From Trifolium pratense (taxonomy: Eukaryota; Streptophyta; Magnoliopsida; Fabales; Fabaceae): a stretch of 64,000 nt of DNA. Shown here piece after piece: positions 51,026-61,310 of this stretch (the stretch's first letter is position 1; each line of letters begins with the position of its first letter). The stretch covers positions 36,852,635 through 36,916,634 of the forward strand of contig NC_060063.1 in assembly GCF_020283565.1 (NCBI RefSeq). The letters run 5' to 3'. The position numbers and the translations under genes are program-made. The notes beneath the pieces are model-generated. The model searched no databases. It worked only from the letters and a program-made list of their open reading frames with translations, and was not told the origin of the DNA.

Positions 51026-54000
51026 ATGACGGATTCTGCAAACCTAAGGGAGATTCAAGATGAAATTCGACAAGATGTTCAATCCCAGTTGAAGAAATTC
51101 ATGGATAACCTGGATATCCGTGACCGTGATATTGCTAATCGATTCACTCAACTTGAAGACAGTAGTGATGATCGTATAGCACGAATCGAAACCGCCGTCG
51201 AATCGTTACTGCAGAACGCAGCAGATTCCCAACGTGATGCAGCGAACTCACGACATCGTCCTCCTTTTCAAACCAGAAATGTGAAATTGGAGTTCCCCAG
51301 ATTTGATGGTAACCATGCCATTGAATGGATCTTCAAAGCAGAGCAGTTCTTTGATTATTATGCAACACCGGATGAGGATCGTTTGACCATTGCAGCTGTT
51401 CACTTGGACCAGAAAGTGGTACCATGGTACCAGATGATGCAGCGTACAAATCCTTTCCAATCTTGGCAGATTTTCACTCGTGCTATTGAGGTAGATTTTG
51501 GCCCCTCTGTTTATGAATGTCCTAGAGCTACTTTATTTAAGTTAGTACAGAAAAATACTGTTAATGAGTATTATATGGAATTTACCTCGTTGGCAAATCG
51601 AGTCTATGGTCTTAGTAATGAAGCTATGCTTGATTGTTTTGTGAGTGGTTTAAACCCTACGTTACAACGTGAAGTTATAGCACACACACCCACCTCCATT
51701 CAAAGAGCCGTAGCTTTAGCCAAACTTTTTGAAGAAAAGTGTCAACCACCTTCTAAATCAAACTATTACCAAAAAGCTTCAACCACCAACAACCCTAACC
51801 CAAACAGACCCACACAACCACCACTATTACCCACCCCTTCAACAAAACCTAGCTTATTCACACAAAAGAACAACATTGTCAAAAACATTAGCTCTGCTGA
51901 AATGCAATTGCGCAGAGAGAAAGGCTTGTGCTACACCTGTGAAGACAAATGGTCTTTTAACCACAAGTGTCCCAACAAACATGTTATGCTGCTCATAGTT
52001 GAGGATGACTCCCAAATTGAACCAGAAATAGACCAATCAAACCATACACAAATTGACTCTAACCACCAAGATTTAGAGCTACACCTCTCTTTGAATGCTT
52101 TGAAAGGGGCCAGTGGCCTTGGCACTATCAAATTTACCGGCCAAGTGAGCAACACACCATTGCAGATTTTGGTTGATGGTGGGAGTTCAGACAATTTTCT
52201 CCAACCTAGAATAGCACAGTTTCTCAAATTGGACATTGAACCTGCTCCATTATTTAAAGTACTGGTTGGTAATGGAAATGCTTTGACATCAGAAGGTATA
52301 GTTAAAGATTTAAAGGTATCTGTACAAGGGCAAGAATTAAAGTTACCGGTCTATCTTTTGCCTATAGTGGGTGCTGACTTGATTTTAGGTGCCACATGGC
52401 TGGCTACCTTGGGACCACATGTAGCTGACTACCAGGCTTTAACATTAAAGTTTTTCCAGCAAGGACACTTTATTACCTTACAGGGTGATAAAAGCACTAC
52501 CCCTCAACAAGCCCAGCTACATCACATGCGCAGACTGCACACTACTGAGGCTATTTCTGAATATTTCACCATACAAAGAAGTGATCCTGATGGACCACAA
52601 GACAATTGGCTAACACTAGCTAAAGACATGGATCCAGAGTTAGCCTTATTACTCAACCAATATAAAGCAGTTTTTGGTAAACCAATTGGATTACCACCTC
52701 AGAGACTACAAGACCATGTTATTCCTTTAGAACCAGGGGCAAAACCAGTTAAAGTGAGGCCTTACAGATACCCTCAGAGTCAAAAAGAACAGATAGAAAT
52801 AATGGTAAAGGAGATGTTGGAGGAAGGCATTATACAACCCAGCACTAGTCCTTTTTCTTCTCCAATTGTCCTAGTGAAAAAGAAGGATGGCACTTGGAGA
52901 TTTTGCACAGATTATAGGGCATTAAATGCTATCACTGTGAAGGATTCTTTTCCTATGCCAACTGTAGATGAGCTTTTGGATGAGTTATTTGGAGCACAAT
53001 ATTTCTCCAAACTAGACTTAAGGTCTGGTTATCACCAAATCTTGGTAGATCCACAAGATAGACACAAAACTGCTTTCAGAACACACCAGGGACATTATGA
53101 ATGGTTGGTCATGCCATTTGGTTTGACTAATGCTCCAGCTTCTTTTCAGTGTCTCATGAACCAAATTTTTCAACCATTTCTCAAAAAATTTGTGCTAGTT
53201 TTTTTTGATGATATTCTGGTATACAGTCCCTCTTTTGCAGCTCATCTCAAACATTTGGAGATAGTATTACAAATTTTACAAGACCACACCCTGTTTGTAA
53301 AATTATCAAAATGTGCTTTTGGAATTCAACAAGTGGATTATCTAGGCCACACAGTTTTAGGCTCTGGTGTTGCTATGGATAGGAGCAAAATTCAAACTGT
53401 GTTGGATTGGCCTACACCTGAGAATATCAAACAATTGAGGGGTTTCTTGGGACTCACTGGATACTATAGAAAATTCATCAAGAGTTATGCCCAAATTGCT
53501 ACACCCTTGACTGAGTTACTTAAGAAGGATGCTTTCAAGTGGAATCATGCAGCTGAAATGGCTTTTAGCACATTGAAAAAAGCTATCACTTCTGCCCCTG
53601 TGCTAGCATTGCCCCAGTTCACAATTCCTTTCACCTTGGAAACAGATGCATCTGGCTCAGGTATTGGAGCAGTGCTAAGTCAGAATGGTCACCCTATAGC
53701 ATTTTTTTCAAGGAAGTTGGGACCAAGAATGCAGAAGCAATCTGCATATACTAGAGAGTTCTTTGCTATCACTGAAGCAATAGCTAAGTTTAGACACTAC
53801 CTCTTGGGGCACAAATTTATTATCAAAACAGATCAAAAGAGTCTTAAGAGTTTGATGGATCAATCTCTTCAAACTCCTGAACAACAAGCTTGGCTTCACA
53901 AGTTTCTGGGATATGATTTCACTGTGGAGTACAAACCTGGAAAAGAAAATCTTGCTGCAGATGCCTTGTCCAGAGTTATGCTTTTGGCTTGGTCTCAGCC

Positions 54001-55408
54001 AACTAGTTTATTTTTACAAGAGTTTAAACAAGCTTGCAACCAAGAGGAGGAGATACAGCAGATCAAATTGAAATGGAATGAGAATCGTGGCTATAATCCA
54101 CATGTGACTATCAAAGACGATTTAGTATTTTGGAAAGGAAGATTGATGGTTCCACAAGTTAGTCACATCAGGGATCAGATCTTGCAGGAGTTTCACAACT
54201 CTGCTATAGGGGGTCATGCAGGGATTGCAAGGACAATGGCAAGAATCACTGCACAGTTTTATTGGAAAAACATGAAAAATGATATTACACATTTTGTCCA
54301 ACAATGTGTAGTGTGTCAACAAGCGAAACATGAAACAAGAAATCCGGCTGGTTTATTACAACCACTTCCAATACCATACCAAGTATGGGAGGATGTAGCC
54401 ATGGATTTTATAACAGGCTTACCTAACTCATATGGCTTTACTGTCATTATGGTAGTGATTGACAGGTTGAGCAAATACAGTCATTTTTCCCCCTTAAAAA
54501 CTGACTACTCTAGTAAGATTGTGGCTGAAGTTTTTATGAGGAATATAGTCAAACTACATGGAGTACCCAAGTCTATTGTATCTGATCGAGACAAAGTGTT
54601 TATGAGCAAGTTTTGGAAAGAGTTGTTCCAATTACAAGGCACTACTTTAGCAATGACTTCAGCGTATCATCCACAAAGTGATGGACAATCAGAGGCTCTC
54701 AACAAATGTTTGGAAATGTATTTGCGTTGTTTAACATTCCAAAATCCTAAGTCATGGTTCAAGGCTCTGGACTTGGCTGAGTTGTGGTACAATACTGCTT
54801 TTCACACAAGCTTAGGAATGACTCCTTTCAAGCTTTTATATGGCAGAGACCCCCCAACCATTATAAGACAAGAATCTTCAACATCTGGAGCAACTATGGC
54901 GCAACAACAATTGCAGGACAGAGATGCAATCTTAACACAGGCTAAATTGAATCTAGAGAGAGCACAACAGTATATGAAGACACAAGCAGATAAGAGAAGA
55001 CATGAACTGCAGCTAGAAGTTGGTGACAATGTCTTGGTCAAGCTACAACCTTATCGTCAACAATCTGTTGCCCTAAGAAAAAATCAGAAGCTTGGTATGC
55101 GTTATTTTGGTCCTTTTACTGTTATGGCTAAGATTGGAACTGTAGCTTACAAGTTACAACTACCCCCTGAAGCTAAAATTCACCCTGTGTTTCATATATC
55201 ACAACTGAAACTATTCAAAGGAAATTGCTCTCAACCTTATTTTCCACTACCAGCCCTTACTAATGAATTAGGACCTGTATTACAACCAGGGGACATTTTA
55301 CAAGCAAGACAACTTGTGCAGGGCAAGAAAACCATACAACAAATACTGGTGAGGTGGGAAAATTTGACTGCAGAGGAAGCAACATGGGAAGAGCTGGAAG
55401 ATTTTTGA
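51026..55408 (+). CDS. Chromovirus gag-pol polyprotein (1460 residues)
   Basis: The frame is uninterrupted from ATG 51026 to TGA 55406. Order: gag (about 1-290), an atypical zinc knuckle CYTCEDKWSFNHKC (about 302), protease with DGGSSDNF (about 382) rather than DSG/DTG, and reverse transcriptase with FFDDILVYS (about 725). RNase H (ETDASGSGIGAVLS), integrase with an HHCC finger (HNSAIGGHAG...CVVCQQAKH) and DDE core (AMDFITGLP; VSDRDKVFMS; SDGQSEALNK) follow, then a chromodomain (ILVRWENLTAEEATWEELED). The protein would copy and integrate the element, with the chromodomain guiding it to chromatin. Beyond the TGA the same frame stays open into the 3' LTR to TAA 55601. All catalytic motifs look present; activity is unproven. 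Confidence 0.93.
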   Translation: MTDSANLREIQDEIRQDVQSQLKKFMDNLDIRDRDIANRFTQLEDSSDDRIARIETAVESLLQNAADSQRDAANSRHRPPFQTRNVKLEFPRFDGNHAIEWIFKAEQFFDYYATPDEDRLTIAAVHLDQKVVPWYQMMQRTNPFQSWQIFTRAIEVDFGPSVYECPRATLFKLVQKNTVNEYYMEFTSLANRVYGLSNEAMLDCFVSGLNPTLQREVIAHTPTSIQRAVALAKLFEEKCQPPSKSNYYQKASTTNNPNPNRPTQPPLLPTPSTKPSLFTQKNNIVKNISSAEMQLRREKGLCYTCEDKWSFNHKCPNKHVMLLIVEDDSQIEPEIDQSNHTQIDSNHQDLELHLSLNALKGASGLGTIKFTGQVSNTPLQILVDGGSSDNFLQPRIAQFLKLDIEPAPLFKVLVGNGNALTSEGIVKDLKVSVQGQELKLPVYLLPIVGADLILGATWLATLGPHVADYQALTLKFFQQGHFITLQGDKSTTPQQAQLHHMRRLHTTEAISEYFTIQRSDPDGPQDNWLTLAKDMDPELALLLNQYKAVFGKPIGLPPQRLQDHVIPLEPGAKPVKVRPYRYPQSQKEQIEIMVKEMLEEGIIQPSTSPFSSPIVLVKKKDGTWRFCTDYRALNAITVKDSFPMPTVDELLDELFGAQYFSKLDLRSGYHQILVDPQDRHKTAFRTHQGHYEWLVMPFGLTNAPASFQCLMNQIFQPFLKKFVLVFFDDILVYSPSFAAHLKHLEIVLQILQDHTLFVKLSKCAFGIQQVDYLGHTVLGSGVAMDRSKIQTVLDWPTPENIKQLRGFLGLTGYYRKFIKSYAQIATPLTELLKKDAFKWNHAAEMAFSTLKKAITSAPVLALPQFTIPFTLETDASGSGIGAVLSQNGHPIAFFSRKLGPRMQKQSAYTREFFAITEAIAKFRHYLLGHKFIIKTDQKSLKSLMDQSLQTPEQQAWLHKFLGYDFTVEYKPGKENLAADALSRVMLLAWSQPTSLFLQEFKQACNQEEEIQQIKLKWNENRGYNPHVTIKDDLVFWKGRLMVPQVSHIRDQILQEFHNSAIGGHAGIARTMARITAQFYWKNMKNDITHFVQQCVVCQQAKHETRNPAGLLQPLPIPYQVWEDVAMDFITGLPNSYGFTVIMVVIDRLSKYSHFSPLKTDYSSKIVAEVFMRNIVKLHGVPKSIVSDRDKVFMSKFWKELFQLQGTTLAMTSAYHPQSDGQSEALNKCLEMYLRCLTFQNPKSWFKALDLAELWYNTAFHTSLGMTPFKLLYGRDPPTIIRQESSTSGATMAQQQLQDRDAILTQAKLNLERAQQYMKTQADKRRHELQLEVGDNVLVKLQPYRQQSVALRKNQKLGMRYFGPFTVMAKIGTVAYKLQLPPEAKIHPVFHISQLKLFKGNCSQPYFPLPALTNELGPVLQPGDILQARQLVQGKKTIQQILVRWENLTAEEATWEELEDF

Positions 55409-55464
55409 CAGCAGTTTCCAAATTACAACCTTGAGGACAAGGTTGAAGTGATAGGGGGGAGTGA

Positions 55465-55773
55465 TGTAAGAGAGCCAATAGAGGAGAGCCAGCTGGACAT
55501 AATAGAAGAAAGCACAGTCAACACTAGAGGACAAGAAATACCGATTGAGAATGTGCACGAAAAACGCACTCGCACCCCAAATATCCGGTTGAAGGATTTT
55601 TAAGTGGTAATTGGTTATGGTATTACTCTATACCGGGTGGTTTTCTTGATGAGCAGTAATATATAAGCAATTAGGATTGAGATGTGATTGATGGATGATT
55701 TGAGTAGTTAATTTCTCTTCTTTTCTCTGAGTCAAATGTTTTCTCCTACTTGTAATCCATTCATCACTATTTT
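55465..55773 (+). repeat. 3' LTR of the Reina-type element, truncated by insertion
   Basis: It matches the first 309 bp of the 5' LTR with very few differences (for example ACCAGGTGG versus ACCGGGTGG). It ends at CATCACTATTTT where TGTTGGATATTTG of the next element begins. The remaining LTR part should lie to the right, beyond the window. Confidence 0.9.
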
Positions 55774-56819
55774 TGTTGGATATTTGAATTGGCTTAATTT
55801 TGCTAAAACAAATATACTAACAAGATGTTGGAAAACATGTTACAACATCCTATTTATTCAAGGAAATCTCGCGCATTTATGAGAGCATCTGCTATTTATG
55901 GAAATCCACTTAAAGAGCACGCTCAATGGAGATTTGATCTGATCAGGAGTTTTAAGGATAAGACAAACTTAATGAAATAGCTGGATGACTTATCCTATCA
56001 TATAAAGTCCTTTAAACACTTTTGGAAAGTCTTGATATATCCTTAATGAAGATTGAAAAAGTATCAGATCATCCTTTATGATTCTCAAGGAGCGTCTGAG
56101 CATTTGTGAAGAAAGAGGAGCGTGTCTGATCATTATATATACGAAGACCAAGCTCAAGACTAAGTATCTCATTGAAAAGTATTAGTTACACATATTGAGT
56201 CTTTGTTGAGTCTTTTATTATTTGATTGTAATTCTTGCTTGTGGATTCTATAACACAAGTTAAGAAGTGAGTTTGTTATTTTAAGGTTACTCCTAAGCTT
56301 TGAAGTACGGAGTTTACCGTGTGTGATTCACTTGAAGCTTTTAAGCAAAAGTGAAGTGGTGTCTTAGTAAGTTGTCGCTACATTATTCCCAACATTGTTT
56401 AAACAACACAGGTTGTGTTGGCTGTGTGGAAGTGAGATGGGATCTCATGTCTAGGAGTTCCTAGGCAGAAGTTGCATGAGTAGTGTCGAGGTCATAAGGC
56501 GTAAACCTAGGATTTGCTGGAGGTCTTAGTGTAAGACGTAAACCGAGGGTTTGCTGGAGGTCTTAGTGTAAGACGTAAATTCAAAGGGTTTGCTGGAGGT
56601 CTTAGTGACTAGATCTATTAGTGGATTTCCTTCCTAGATTGGTATCCCCCAGAGTAGGCAGTAGGCTGAACTGGGTTAACAATTACTTGTGCACCTTATT
56701 TATTTTCTGTCAGTATTTTATATGTTATGTAAGATGTGCCAACAATAGAAACAACATTATTCATAAAGTAGTTGTTGGGACATCTTCGGTAACATCATTC
56801 TAGTGATACCAGAATTTCA
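55774..56819 (+). repeat. 5' LTR of the Sirevirus-type element
   Basis: It is about 1046 bp, TGTTGG to TTCA. It contains repeated GTTTGCTGGAGGTCTTAGTG units (three, about 56512-56610). The right border is set by the primer site. Confidence 0.8.
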
Positions 56820-56887
56820 ATTGGCATCAGAGCAGGCACCCTGTTCTGTTATTTTGGGTGAGCTCCAGGGAAGTACTTTCTGGTACA

Positions 56888-59132
56888 ATGGATAAAGAAG
56901 GAGGGTCATTGTCTAAACCCCCTTTACTGACAGGTCCTGAGAACTATGACTATTGGAAATCTCGTATGGAGGCTTTCATAAAATCAATTGACAGCAGGAC
57001 ATGGAAGGCTGTGATGCGTGGATGGGAACCACCAATGGTTCTTGACAAGGATGGCAAGAAAACTGATGTAAAGAAGCCAGCTGACGAATGGACAAAAGAT
57101 GAGGATGATCTAGCACTTGGCAACTCCAAAGCCTTGTATGCAATTTTCAATGGTGTGGATGCTAACATGTTCAGGCTTGTCAAGAGATGTACTACTGCTA
57201 AGCATGCCTGGGAAATTCTGAGAAAAGCTCATGAAGGAACATCTAAAGTAAAGCTATCTAAGCTTCAGATGCTTAAAACCAATTTTGAGAATCTCAGAAT
57301 GAAGGAGGAGGAAAGCATTCATGACTTTCAAATGAATGTGCTTGACTTTGCAAATTCGTTTGATGTACTTGGAAAACCTATCTCAGATGAGGAGCTAGTT
57401 GGAAAAATACTCAGATCTTTGCCTAAAAGATTTGATATGAAGGTGACAGCCATTGAGGAGGCTCATGATCTTTCAAGTCTAAATTTAGATGAACTCATAG
57501 GATCACTCCAAACCTATGAAATTGGCTTGAACAGGAGGAATGAAAAGAAAGATAAGAATCTAGCATTTTCTTCAAAAAGTGCTGCTAATAACTTACAAAT
57601 TGAATCTGAAGGAGAAGAAAGCTTAGCTGAGTCTATGGCTATGCTTGGGAGACAGTTCAACAAGTTGATGAAGAAAGTGGACCAAAGGCCCAAGTCAAAT
57701 GGTCGATTCAACAACAACAAACAGTCCAGCTTTCAGAAAAAGACAAATGAAGATGAAAGAGGAGTAAGATGCCATGAATGTGAAGGTTTTGGCCATATCA
57801 GAACAGAATGTCCAACCTTTCTAAAAAGGCAAAAGAAAAGCCTTGTGGTTTCATGGTCTGATACAGATTCAGAGGAAGAAGAATCTGCTAAATTTGTTAA
57901 TGCATTAACAGGAGTTTGTGTATCTGACTCAGAATCATGTGATGATGAGGTAACTTATGAAGAACTAGCTGCTACTTACAAAGATCTTCATAATAGAAGC
58001 ATAGAGGTTTGCAAAGCATTGGAGAAACAAAAGAAAATCAATGGCAAACTACAAGCTGAAAAAATTGAATTACTCACAAACATTGAAAATCTCAACATTA
58101 AGGTTGAAGATCAGAGTAGTCAAATTCATCAGTTGCTACTGGAGAAATCCAATCTCATAGGTAAAATTGCTGAACAAGGTGAAGAAGTGACCAGGCTAAA
58201 TACTGACTTGGATCAAGTCACAAAAGTGGCTAAAATGATGACCAAAGGTACTGATGACTTTGAAGAAATGTTACAAAAACAAAACTATGGGAAACCTAAG
58301 CCCATTGGTTTTGAACATGAAATAGTAAAGCAGCAGATGAAGTTCAACAATGCCACCATACATACTCCAATCAACAACACGTTTGTGTCAGGAGGATTGT
58401 CGCAACAATCTATGGGACATCCTATGCCCAAGTTCTATAACTGGACATGTCATCATTGTGGAAGGAAAGGACATATTAGGCCTTTCTGCTATAGGCTGCA
58501 TGGATATCCAAGAAAAGTTCATCAAGAATTTCATACTCCTGCCTTCTCTAATGTTACAACAAGAAAGGAATGGAGAGAAAAGAAGAAGATCACAGGTCTA
58601 ATAGCTCATACATCCTTGAGAGCTTCCTCAAGAGAAACCTGGTACTTTGATAGTGGGTGTTCTAGACATATGACAGGTGTTGAACACTACCTTGAAGATC
58701 TGAAGTCATATGCTACCAGTTTTGTGACCTTTGGAGATGGAGCCAAAGGAGAGATTAAGGGAGTTGGTAAACTTGCAAACTATGGCTTACCAAAGCTAGA
58801 TAATGTGTTGCTTGTAAAAGGGCTTAAAGCAAATCTAATCAGCATAAGCCAACTTTGTGATCAAGGCATGAAAGTAAACTTTACAAAAACTGAATGCCTA
58901 GTTACAAATGAGCAAGGAGAGCTATTGATGAAAGGAGTAAGGTCAAGAGACAACTGTTATCTTTGGATCCCTAAAGAAGAAGACAATTTATCCACATGTT
59001 TTATTAGCAAAGAAGATGAGGTAAAGTTGTGGTACCAAAAACTTGGCCACCTGCACCTTAAGGGCATGAAAAGGGCAATAGCTAAAGAGACAATCAGAGG
59101 TCTTCCTAAGCTCAAAATAGAGGAAGGAAGCA
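56888..59132 (+). pseudogene. Sirevirus-type copia gag-protease, cut before integrase
   Basis: The frame starts at ATG 56888 and is open to the insertion point, about 748 residues. It has a gag domain (GPENYDYWKSRMEAFIKSID), zinc knuckle CHECEGFGHIRTEC (about 295), a Glu/Lys-rich coiled-coil stretch (about 360-470), a second knuckle-like CHHCGRKGHIRPFC (about 520), protease FDSGCSRHMTG (about 587) and the pre-integrase motif LWYQKLGHLHLKG (about 714). The long gag with coiled coil fits Sireviruses. Integrase, RT and RNase H are displaced beyond the inserted Tekay element. Confidence 0.88.
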
Positions 59133-61174
59133 TGTAACGACCCAATTTTCATTTATTCGTTTTTATGTGTTAAAATGTTTTATTGACGTGGCATTTTAAA
59201 TAAGTTAATAACTTTAGTTATTTATCGAATGCTTTAGTTATTAGGCGAGTAGTGAGAGTTAACTTGAATTGGGCCAAGCCAATGGGCTTGAGGCCCAATG
59301 GGCCTTGTGAGCATAGTGGGGGGCGCCCATATGGCCAAAGAGGGAGAGAGAACATTCATTTTCTCATGTTCTTATGAGTTCTTGAGAGAAGGGAGAGCTT
59401 GGGAGCTAGGGCAAGAAGAAAGTGAGGAGAATCAAGATCAAATCTTCGTATTTTCTTCGAATCCAGGTATGAGAGTAGTTTCCTTAATCGTGGGTGATCC
59501 GAGGAAGGGGAGAATGTCGATTTCTCCTCACCCGAACTTCCTCCACCCCATTTTCGTTTTGGATGGGAATGGATTTTCTTGATGAAAATCGTTCCTAAGG
59601 TTCTTGATATGTTTAACATGTTTGTAACATGATTAATGAACGGAAATAATGGTTAAAAACGAGTTTTCTAATGGATTAAACTCAAGAACTTTATGTTCTT
59701 GAGAGTTTTGATGAAATAGTGTTAATCCTTACTTTTTCGATGTTTCTGAGGTAGATCTGAGAAATGGACCGTCCTTTTGTGTTTATCTATGTTTGTTATA
59801 TGTGAATACAAACTCTTTTGGGATTTATAACATGAAAAATGGGATTTTTGGGTGATTTGAGATGAAAATCGCAAGGTTTGAACTGTCCTGACAGGAGGCC
59901 TTCGCTACGGGTTTGCTTAGCGAATAGTTCGCTGATTGCTCGCTACTGGTTCGCCACGAGCTCGAACTACCCTAACTTAGTTCGCTACCTGTTCGCTACG
60001 GGTTCGCTTAGCGAACAGTACTAATTCAGCAATTTTTGTTGATGTTTGTAAGTGTAATTAGACACTTGTAACATGGTTTAATGGTATTCTTACATGAATT
60101 GTTGATGCTTGTTGATGTTTATAACGATTGTTAATCATGTATGAAGTTGTAAATGACGAATATTGAGGTTTTGTTAATCTTAATAATGACGTAGTTTGGA
60201 TAGTGTTCCACATAGTAAATGACGAGCTTTATGCTAAATAATTGTTGATGAATTCATGAAAAACATACACATGCATTCATGAATTGTTGTTGTATATTGG
60301 ATATTCCAATAAAGACGGATATCGGATTATATTTATCTGATAAAGACGAATATTAGAGGTGAGATACTCTAATAAAGACGAAACGGTACCACATGCATTA
60401 GATATGTCTAGGGTGACATTGCATGAAGTTGACGCATTAGAATGCATTAGGTTATGTGTACATTTATGTGATAAGTGATATGTGACACATACTTGGCTAA
60501 TGGTGATAAATGATAATTGATTGTGTGAGTATTCGATTATATGTGTTTATGTACTTATAATTGGATGGTAGAATGTTGATGAATATGCATGAATGTATGA
60601 TATATGCATGATTATTGAAGAAGTGTGTAAGTACCCTTTTACTTGCACTTGTATTTTGATTATGTGATCTAACTCTCATGCTTTGTGTTATGTGCTGGAC
60701 CGTTGGGGGTTCAGATTCTCAGGTTGAGGATCCTGCTCGAAGTTAGAGGAGTTGCTCGTGCTTAGTGTAGCGCTTTTTGGTGAGGAGTTTAGCTTAGACT
60801 ACTCCTTTAGATATATTTGTATGTCTCTTTTGATGGGTTGTATAGAGTTGCTCTGATTAGGTGTAATACCGTGTTGGGATATTCGCTTGATTTGTATCTA
60901 AGCCCGTGATGGCATATTGACCTTGCTAATACTTTACTCTTTTGTTGTAAACATAATATCCTTTGTTGATATGGCCTAGAGCCTAGGGATATTGTGTGAA
61001 CAATTATGATCATTGTATGATTTGCACTATGATAAATTTCGCTTTTAATTCCGCTGTGCTAGCATGATTTAATTATGCCGAGGTTTTGTTTTATTAACAT
61101 GTGACGCCTAGATTTTCTTAAGTGTTTTATTTATTTATATTTAATAAATACGCGTTAAGGGGTTGGGTGTTACA
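59133..61174 (+). repeat. 5' LTR of the Tekay-type element
   Basis: It is 2042 bp and shares with the LTRs at 11625/17020 the start, the GGGCCAAGCCAAT...GGCCCAATGGGCC block, a splice-donor-like CAGGTATGAG (about 59464), a TTCGCTTAGCGAA palindrome region (about 59895-60020) and the end. It lacks the 32-bp tandem repeats. Confidence 0.9.
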
Positions 61175-61310
61175 ATAGTGGTATCAGAGCAAGGTCGGTT
61201 CATGTGGAACCAATTAGGATTAGTTGCCCATTTATTCAACTTGTGTAGAGATAACACTGTTGATATTACCTTTCTAAGTCTGTTCTTGGATTGGTTGATT
61301 GTTCAGGATC

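Larger units (their letters stand above)
50608..55773 (+). mobile_element. Reina-type chromovirus (Ty3/gypsy), 3' LTR cut by a later insertion
   Basis: The 5' LTR is 398 bp (50608-51005, TGTAAGAGAGCC...TTTACA) and is followed by TTGGTGCTTTCATT as the probable primer site. A single long gag-pol frame, a purine tract ATAGGGGGGAGTGA (55451-55464) and a 3' LTR from 55465 follow. The 3' LTR is interrupted after 309 bp by a Sirevirus LTR at 55774. The two LTRs are almost identical over the shared part. Compact size, short LTRs and a C-terminal chromodomain fit the Reina lineage. Confidence 0.88.
55774..59132 (+). mobile_element. Sirevirus-type Ty1/copia element, interrupted
   Basis: The 5' LTR (55774-56819) starts TGTTGGATATTTG and ends GAATTTCA; a primer site TTGGCATCAGAGCAGG is at 56821. 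The gag-pol frame follows and is cut at 59132 by the LTR of a Tekay element. The rest of pol and the 3' LTR lie outside the window. It inserted into the 3' LTR of the Reina-type element. Confidence 0.85.
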
